Positions 8,828 through 12,523 of a stretch of 12,523 nucleotides of DNA are shown one piece after another. How positions within the stretch are numbered: position 1 is the first letter of the stretch; every line of letters begins with the position of its first letter. Under the pieces are notes generated by a model. The model had not been told where the DNA came from, searched no databases, and was given only the letters and a program-made list of their open reading frames with translations. The translations under genes and the position numbers were made by a program. The DNA comes from a candidate division SR1 bacterium (GTDB taxonomy: Bacteria > Patescibacteriota > Gracilibacteria > Absconditabacterales > Absconditicoccaceae), in assembly GCA_002746475.1 (NCBI GenBank), contig PDOX01000037.1, forward strand, positions 1 through 12,523, given 5' to 3'.

Positions 8828-9099
8828 TTGAAACTTTCCGCTTGAAATAGAAATATATTTTTGTAGTATAGTGGTATATTTATAAAAAATTTTTCTAATA
8901 TACTGGTATAAATGAAAAAAATTTTGAGAATGTCATAGTTTATACCCTTTTGGGCAATTGAGGAGTATCTATAAAAAAACATATTTTTGGAATATAATCT
9001 ATACATTCACCTGATTTTGTGGAATAAGATTTTTTCTCTTGCAACTAATAAACTAATCCCTATCATAAAAACCATATTTACATGGTAAAATAATAACGT
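8828..9099. other. AT-rich intergenic region before efp
   Basis: It holds a second copy of AAATATATTTTTGT (8851-8864) followed by TATAGT (8867-8872), and a third related motif with TATAAT at 8993-8998, about 100 nt before efp and the best candidate for its promoter. A 7-bp AT-only inverted repeat, GTATATT/AATATAC, spans 8874-8903. No gene, tRNA or GC-rich terminator is seen. An ATG at 8911 opens only eight codons. Confidence 0.45.
8980..8998 (+). promoter_or_regulatory. Candidate efp promoter (recurring promoter-like motif)
   Basis: CATATTTTTGGAATATAAT matches the string at 8074-8093 except for a 2-nt deletion, and ends in a consensus -10 (TATAAT, 8993-8998). No -35 match is found at the proper distance. 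The transcript would carry a leader of about 95 nt before efp. A further weak relative (TTTTGTGGAATAAGAT) lies at about 9016-9031. Confidence 0.4.
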
Positions 9100-9654
9100 A
9101 TGGTAAAAATTGATACAGCAAAAGTAAAGAGAGGAATTGTTCTCAAAATTGATGGAAAATTATTTAGAGTTACAGATACTTCACACACCCATATGGGAAG
9201 AGGAGGAGCTACGGATACTTTCAAAGTAAAGGATATCGTTTCTGGGAAAACCAATGTTTTCACCTATAATGCAGGGACAACACTTGAACAAGCAGAAGTA
9301 CAAACTAATGCAGCAATTTTCTTGTATGAAGCTGGTGGAATGTATAGTTTCATGGAAAATGATACGGGTGAAATGTTTGAACTTGATGAAGAGAAAATTG
9401 ACGATGTTGTTGGTTTTTTGAAAGAAAATCTTGATGTATATTTGATGATTTATGAAGGAGAAGTTTTAGGAGTAATACTTCCAACAACTATTGAATATAC
9501 CATCACATCAACAGTACCAGGAGTGAAAGGAAATAGAGCACAGTCGGGAACTAAACCTGCAACCATTGAAACAGGAATGGAAATCCAAGTGCCATTGCAC
9601 AAATCAGAAGGTGATACCGTTACGGTTAATACCCTTACTGGAGATGCAAGTTAA
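9100..9654 (+). CDS. efp: Translation elongation factor P
   Basis: This 184-residue protein is close to the usual EF-P length (188 in E. coli). EF-P binds between the P and E sites of stalled ribosomes and promotes peptide bonds at proline runs. All three beta-barrel domains are present: the KOW-like N-terminal domain (KRGIVLKIDGKLFRV), the central domain (GGMYSFMENDTGEMFELDEE) and the C-terminal OB domain (PGVKGNRAQSGTKPATIETG...VPLHKSEGD). The functional loop reads THMGRGGA, placing Arg34 where E. coli has the modified Lys34. All 19 glycines use GGN and none use TGA, unlike neighbouring genes. There is no Shine-Dalgarno before ATG 9100. The last 20 bases overlap the 3' end of the convergent kinase gene. 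Confidence 0.96.
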   Translation: MVKIDTAKVKRGIVLKIDGKLFRVTDTSHTHMGRGGATDTFKVKDIVSGKTNVFTYNAGTTLEQAEVQTNAAIFLYEAGGMYSFMENDTGEMFELDEEKIDDVVGFLKENLDVYLMIYEGEVLGVILPTTIEYTITSTVPGVKGNRAQSGTKPATIETGMEIQVPLHKSEGDTVTVNTLTGDAS

Positions 9655-10189
9655 TTAATTTATCTATTTGCTGATGAAGTTCTTCAACGGTTCCATTGTT
9701 GTTGAGGAGGACATCAGCTTTTTTTATACATCAGAAAAGATTTTTTTTATGTGCTTCAAGATTTGCGCTTTCAGATTTTTCTTGTTCTTGAAATTTTTCA
9801 AAACTTACATCATCTTTTTCCGATCCTCTCAATGTTATTCTCTCATATCTAATCTTTTGATCTGCATCTATCGCCCAGAGAGAAAAGTTTCCTTGTTTGT
9901 GTAAACTCTCTATTTCTCACAAGGTGCGAATAGATTCGATGATACAGTCTTTTCAATTCTTTTCAGCAAGTTTATAGAGTTCCTCTACTAGATATCAGGG
10001 TCAGAATTTTTTTCTTAATTCATCAGATACTTTACCCATACTATCCCTATTTATTGGAAGTCCTTGTTCTTTGATAATATTTCTTAAAAAACCACTGACA
10101 GAATAATGAACAAATCATTTGTTTTTAAGGTATTCAACAATAGTTCCTTTCCCGGCTCCATTTGTTCCTGTTAGTCAGATGATTTTCAT
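9635..10189 (-). CDS. P-loop nucleotide kinase, adenylate/dephospho-CoA kinase-like (UPF0200-type)
   Basis: Read on the minus strand, the frame codes for 184 residues with seven TGA codons as Gly. It starts MKIIGLTGTNGAGKGT, a Walker A loop typical of nucleoside monophosphate and dephospho-CoA kinases. It continues with HYSVSGFLRNI (like the SxGDxLR segment), DELRKKFGPGYLVEEL, IIESIRTLGEIESL (like the DGxR segment), WAIDADQKIRYERITLRG (lid and arginines) and a C-terminal ADVLLNNNGTVEEL. The order fits archaeal UPF0200/AAA_18 kinases better than bacterial CoaE or Adk. It probably phosphorylates a nucleotide or dephospho-CoA using ATP; the substrate is not readable from sequence. It is divergent from the isomerase gene and overlaps efp tail to tail by 20 nt. 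Confidence 0.85.
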
Positions 10190-10218
10190 AAGTGTGCTAG
10201 TAAAAAAAATAAATATAT

Positions 10219-10248
10219 ATTGTATCTTATACGTATACTACTTGTAAA
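10219..10248 (-). promoter_or_regulatory. Candidate promoter of the kinase gene
   Basis: On the minus strand TTTACA (10248-10243) and TACAAT (10224-10219) are 18 nt apart, placing the transcript start about 20 nt before the kinase ATG. A 10-nt perfect palindrome, TATACGTATA, lies in the spacer (10228-10237) and could be an operator. The match is moderate and such AT-rich boxes occur easily by chance. Confidence 0.35.
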
Positions 10249-10313
10249 ATCAATTCCTTTTATTTTTTTCGTCTCATTTCTTTCACTTCCCATATTATTT
10301 CCACCCTCATTTT

Positions 10314-10341
10314 TTGCATTATTTTGATTTTTGAATACAAT
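10314..10341 (+). promoter_or_regulatory. Candidate promoter of the isomerase gene
   Basis: TTGCAT (10314-10319) and TACAAT (10336-10341) are 16 nt apart; the transcript would start near 10348, about 35 nt before ATG 10383. The gene has no Shine-Dalgarno. The 193-nt divergent region 10190-10382 holds this and the kinase promoter and no gene. Confidence 0.35.
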
Positions 10342-10382
10342 TAGAATAGCGTGAAGAGTTTAATTTATAAAACGTTGAAATT

Positions 10383-11399
10383 ATGGCAGATTTCTCAAGA
10401 GTACAGGATATTGCAAGTAAGATCCAATCCATAGAAATCCAGTGAGCAACCAATGTTGCCAAAGCAGGATTCAAAATCATGGAGGAGGAATTACAAAGAC
10501 AAACATTTTCTGATTATGAAGAACTTCATAAATTTACTAAACAAGCCTCTCAATTGTTGATGTTGGCGAGGGATACCGAGCCAATGCTGTTTAATGGATT
10601 GACCTATGCCTTGAGCGTGTTAGAAGAGGAAGGGCAGAAGGTCACTCAGAGCGTGAGCGAAGAGTCTAGTATGTCTGTTATGGATTCTTCAGCTTTGCTT
10701 CAGAATGACTCTAGTATTTTACAAGCTATCCAACAAAAGGTTGCCGATTCCTACCAAGAATTTTTGCATATGATTAAGAGAGAAAAGGTGAAAAGAATTG
10801 AAATTGGGACTACGTTGATTGACGAGGGGGATAATATCGTAAATCATTGTCATTCAAGTTCTGCGGTAGATATTCTCATCTGAGCACACAGACAGGGAAA
10901 AAATATTCATGTATACAATACCGAGACTAGACCCTTGTATCAAGGGAGGATCACTTCCACAGATTTAGTCAATGCGGGGGTTCCGACAACGATGATTACT
11001 GATAGTACAGCAGGGTTTTTTATTGATAATCTGTATGAATCCCATGTGCATATCAATAAGGTGATTATTGGCTGTGATGCAATAAAACTGAACGGTGATG
11101 TAATCAATAAAGTGGGAAGTTTTAATATTGGGCTTTCGGCTTGGCATAGTGGAATTCCGTTGTATATCGCGGGGAGTTTGCTCAAAGTGGATACGGTCGA
11201 TAGTATCGAAATTGAACAGAGATCTCCGGACGAAGTCTGGCCAGAAAGACCAGAGCAACTGGATATCATCAATTATGCTTTTGATATGATTCCTGCAAAA
11301 TGCGTGACAGGGATTATTACGGAATTTGGCGTAATTCCTCCTTGGGAGTTAAAAAATACGATCAAAAAATATCATCCGTGGATGTTGGGGGAGAAGTAG
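10383..11399 (+). CDS. e2b2: Ribose-1,5-bisphosphate isomerase (eIF2B alpha/beta/delta family)
   Basis: The 338-residue protein begins at ATG 10383 and ends at TAG; two of 20 glycines are TGA. A helical N-terminal domain (IQSIEIQGATNVAKAGF) is followed by a Rossmann-like domain with NHCHSSSAV (Cys156), VYNTETRPLYQG, MITDSTAGFFI, IIGCDAIKLNGDVINKVG (Asp232), RSPDEVW and ITEFGVIPPWEL. The Cys and Asp match the catalytic pair of archaeal R15P isomerase, and ETRP..QG and EFGVIPP are shared with it. The enzyme converts ribose-1,5-bisphosphate to ribulose-1,5-bisphosphate in AMP salvage, upstream of form II/III RuBisCO, a pathway reported in CPR bacteria including SR1. A Ser-rich insert at about residues 88-110 looks variable. 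Methylthioribose-1-phosphate isomerase is a less likely alternative. Its base composition is somewhat more GC-rich than the giant gene. Confidence 0.85.
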
Positions 11400-11422
11400 A
11401 AGTTTATATTATTTTTTTACTG

Positions 11423-12001
11423 ATGACAATGAGAGAGGATAGTGATTTGAATGTACAAGAAAGTACATCACAGTATGTAAAACCTATAGAAAAATCTCAT
11501 GAAATTATATCTACAAGAGAACAAATTAGAGAACTAGTTGAGTTTCCTTTAGTTTCTGCTTGTGAAATTTTGTATGATAAAAAAATCACTACTTTTATGT
11601 CTTCTGCAAATTGAACTAATATATATTTATCTTTGTATTATGATGCTTTAACTCCTGATAATAAGGTATTAATCAATCGTCTTTGATGAGTTATACATAC
11701 AAGTGGTCATAGTTGATATAGACCTATCGTTACTTTTAGTTTACCTCCTATAGAGGCTCCTATATCTTATATTATAAGTTGGAGTGAATGGATAGCTAAT
11801 ACACTAAAAAAACAAAATATTATCTTGAAGAAACCTACGTATTCCGTAGAAGATTTTAGAAGAATTGTTGCTAACGAAGATACTAATGTAAATATTATTG
11901 ATAAATATTTTAATGATAATAGTTTTAAATATATGGGTTTAAGAAATATGTATTCTTATGATAAAGATAAAAAAAGATTTATTTTTAACCGTGAAATATA
12001 A
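11423..12001 (+). CDS. Conserved-looking hypothetical protein
   Basis: The frame codes for 192 residues from ATG 11423 (or 190 from ATG 11429) to TAA and reads four TGA codons as Gly out of six glycines. I do not recognise a named family. The N-terminal 20 residues are polar; then ELVEFPLVSACEILYDKKI, TFMSSANG and YYDALTPDNKVLINRLGG give an alpha/beta pattern resembling a CPR protein type with 'AC..LYDK.I.T..SSAN' and 'DSL...NK', known to me only as hypothetical. A region with HTSGHSGYRPIVTFSLPPIE and SWSEWIANTL follows. There is no signal peptide or clear membrane segment. It lies 23 nt after the isomerase stop and may be in the same transcript; no Shine-Dalgarno is seen. The frame is open further upstream inside the isomerase gene, so a GTG start at 11378 cannot be excluded. 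Confidence 0.72.
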
Positions 12002-12132
12002 GAATATATTTTTAGAAAAATGATAATTACCTTGAATTAGTATAAGTATAATATTTATCTAATCTTATATACCTACCTGGGGACAATTTGTCCCTATGAA
12101 GTTTTGTGATAATTTTAAAAATGGAGGTTATA
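12002..12132. other. Intergenic region after the hypothetical protein
   Basis: It starts with AATATATTTTT (12003-12013), the core of the recurring motif seen at 8071 and 8852, followed loosely by ATAAT (12022-12026). Further on lies the palindrome at 12080-12094. No gene is seen before the SD at 12123-12127. Confidence 0.4.
12080..12094. repeat. Palindrome GGGACAA-T-TTGTCCC
   Basis: Perfect 7-bp arms surround one base. As RNA, GGGAC/GTCCC could form a 5-bp stem with a 5-nt loop, so it might end the upstream transcript, but the following TATGAAGTTTTG is a poor T-tract. As DNA it looks like a dimer-binding operator upstream of the small frame at 12133. I cannot decide between these. Confidence 0.45.
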
Positions 12133-12135
12133 ATG
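12123..12135 (+). promoter_or_regulatory. Strong ribosome binding site for the small frame at 12133
   Basis: GGAGG (12123-12127) lies 5 nt before ATG 12133. Because most genes in the window lack a Shine-Dalgarno, this is one of the two best-placed ones here and supports translation of the palindrome-containing frame. Confidence 0.45.
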
Positions 12136-12354
12136 GAATGAAGCGAGATGTACGAAAAAATCGTATTACTGAAATTACCAGTTTCTAAATATTTACCCCA
12201 CCCCCAAATCTTTCACAGAATCCCTCTTCGTTCAAGAATCACCCCTAACCCCTCTTTAGCAAAGAGGGGAACGAAATATATACAGGAGGGAGTATTCTCC
12301 TTCTTGCCCCGTAGTCCTACGGGGTGAACTAAAGGAGAGGTAGAGAGGATTTAA
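12133..12354 (+). CDS. Small ORF built across a palindromic repeat element
   Basis: From an ATG with a good Shine-Dalgarno the frame stays open for 73 codons to TAA if two TGA are read as Gly. The first 20 or so residues (MEGSEMYEKIVLLKLPVSKY) look ordinary. The rest (TPNPSLAKRGTKYIQEG, LPRSPTGGTKGE) is the translation of two hairpins and is C/G-rich, unlike all neighbours. Peptides of the PSLAKRG type are familiar by-products of intergenic palindromic repeats in many bacteria. It could be a real small gene that captured a palindromic element, as with Rickettsia palindromic elements, or a chance frame. No function can be given. Confidence 0.35.
12249..12269. repeat. 9-bp perfect hairpin CCCCTCTTT-agc-AAAGAGGGG
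   Basis: Nine paired bases with a 3-nt loop in otherwise AT-rich DNA. No T-tract follows, so it is not a typical terminator. Together with the hairpin at 12307-12324 and imperfect outer arms (around 12240-12257 and 12331-12348) it looks like a structured interspersed repeat about 100-160 bp long. Confidence 0.7.
12307..12324. repeat. 8-bp perfect hairpin CCCCGTAG-tc-CTACGGGG
   Basis: Perfect 8-bp arms with a 2-nt centre lie 38 nt after the previous hairpin. There is no T-tract on either side. It belongs to the same GC-richer island (about 12196-12350), which differs from its surroundings in composition and is likely an inserted repeat unit. Confidence 0.7.
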
Positions 12355-12418
12355 AGAGTTATCGATAATTTGTCGATGACTGAAATTATAATTATAAGAT
12401 GATAATATTGTTTTTCGT

Positions 12419-12523
12419 ATGGTATTTAATGCGTGATTTTTTGCAATTTTTTGGATTTTCCTTATTATTAATATAGCAACTATTTTACATTATTGATATG
12501 AGGAAAATACCCATGAAAATAAA
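12419..12523 (+). CDS. Possible N-terminus of a membrane protein, cut by the window end
   Basis: From ATG 12419 the frame is open to the last base (35 codons, two TGA as Gly) and gives MVFNAGFFAIFWIFLIINIA followed by a polar stretch, a typical signal-anchor pattern. No Shine-Dalgarno precedes it, and T-rich DNA readily yields hydrophobic codons, so this is uncertain. The competing start is ATG 12513 in another frame, which has AGGA at 12501-12504, eight bases upstream. Only one of the two can be the main gene; sequence beyond the window decides. Confidence 0.35.
12501..12515 (+). promoter_or_regulatory. Shine-Dalgarno and alternative start at the right edge
   Basis: AGGAAA (12501-12506) precedes ATG 12513 with normal spacing, suggesting a gene that begins MKI and continues outside the window. 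It is in a different frame from the possible membrane protein starting at 12419. Confidence 0.35.

Noticed and set aside
9668-9904. Plus-strand 78-codon frame after efp
   Set aside because: It is the antisense of the minus-strand kinase gene and is Phe-rich for that reason.
10940-11272. Minus-strand frames inside the isomerase gene
   Set aside because: They are shadows of a gene with clear family motifs on the plus strand.
12249-12324. Rho-independent terminators at the two GC-rich hairpins
   Set aside because: Neither stem is followed by a T-tract on either strand; they fit a palindromic repeat element better.
1-12523. CRISPR array, tRNA, rRNA or transposase genes
   Set aside because: No regularly spaced direct repeats, cloverleaf-like segments or transposase motifs were seen on either strand.

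Overview
This window is AT-rich bacterial DNA that only makes sense if TGA is read as glycine (translation table 25). Seven open frames run straight through TGA but end at TAA or TAG. Several TGA codons fall where a family needs glycine, for example just before the P-loop of the minus-strand kinase and the GG pairs of a calpain-like protease. TGG is used normally for Trp, so TGA is not a Trp codon here. This code is known from the candidate phyla Absconditabacteria (SR1) and Gracilibacteria. The small promoters, scarce Shine-Dalgarno sites, CPR-style protein modules and a ribose-1,5-bisphosphate isomerase fit that placement. I cannot choose between the two lineages from this window.

Layout. 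Bases 1-316 are non-coding and end in a near-consensus promoter (TTGACA, 17 nt, TATACT) whose spacer holds a run of nine G. It drives a two-gene operon: a small helical protein (317-637) and, one base later, a giant gene (639-8027) coding for about 2462 residues. The giant frame contains about 75 in-frame TGA codons, so under the standard code it breaks into a dozen apparent fragments. Its C-terminus carries a calpain/papain-type Gln-Cys-His-Asn active-site set. Upstream of that lie a helical solenoid of roughly 33-residue LxxLGI repeats, a CPR-type domain with a possible ADP-ribosyltransferase-like look, a duplicated small module and a Gly-rich hydrophobic region. Next comes a HicA-type toxin and an antitoxin with a ribbon-helix-helix tail (8223-8827), with two operator-like inverted repeats at the promoter. 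Elongation factor P (9100-9654) follows, converging with and overlapping the end of a minus-strand P-loop nucleotide kinase (9635-10189). Divergent from the kinase is a ribose-1,5-bisphosphate isomerase/eIF2B-like gene (10383-11399), then a conserved-looking hypothetical protein (11423-12001). The right end holds a GC-richer palindromic element that forms part of a small open frame with a good ribosome binding site, and the possible start of a membrane protein.

How it works together. The efp, kinase and isomerase genes are ordinary cell functions; in CPR bacteria the isomerase belongs to AMP/nucleoside ribose salvage, usually with AMP phosphorylase and RuBisCO, neither of which is in this window. 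The toxin-antitoxin pair is a self-contained accessory module. The most unusual unit is the leftmost operon: a very large modular protein ending in a calpain-like cysteine protease, preceded by a small helical partner and placed behind a promoter that looks able to switch by slipped-strand change of a G tract. That combination suggests a phase-variable effector or surface/contact protein, but the role is inference.
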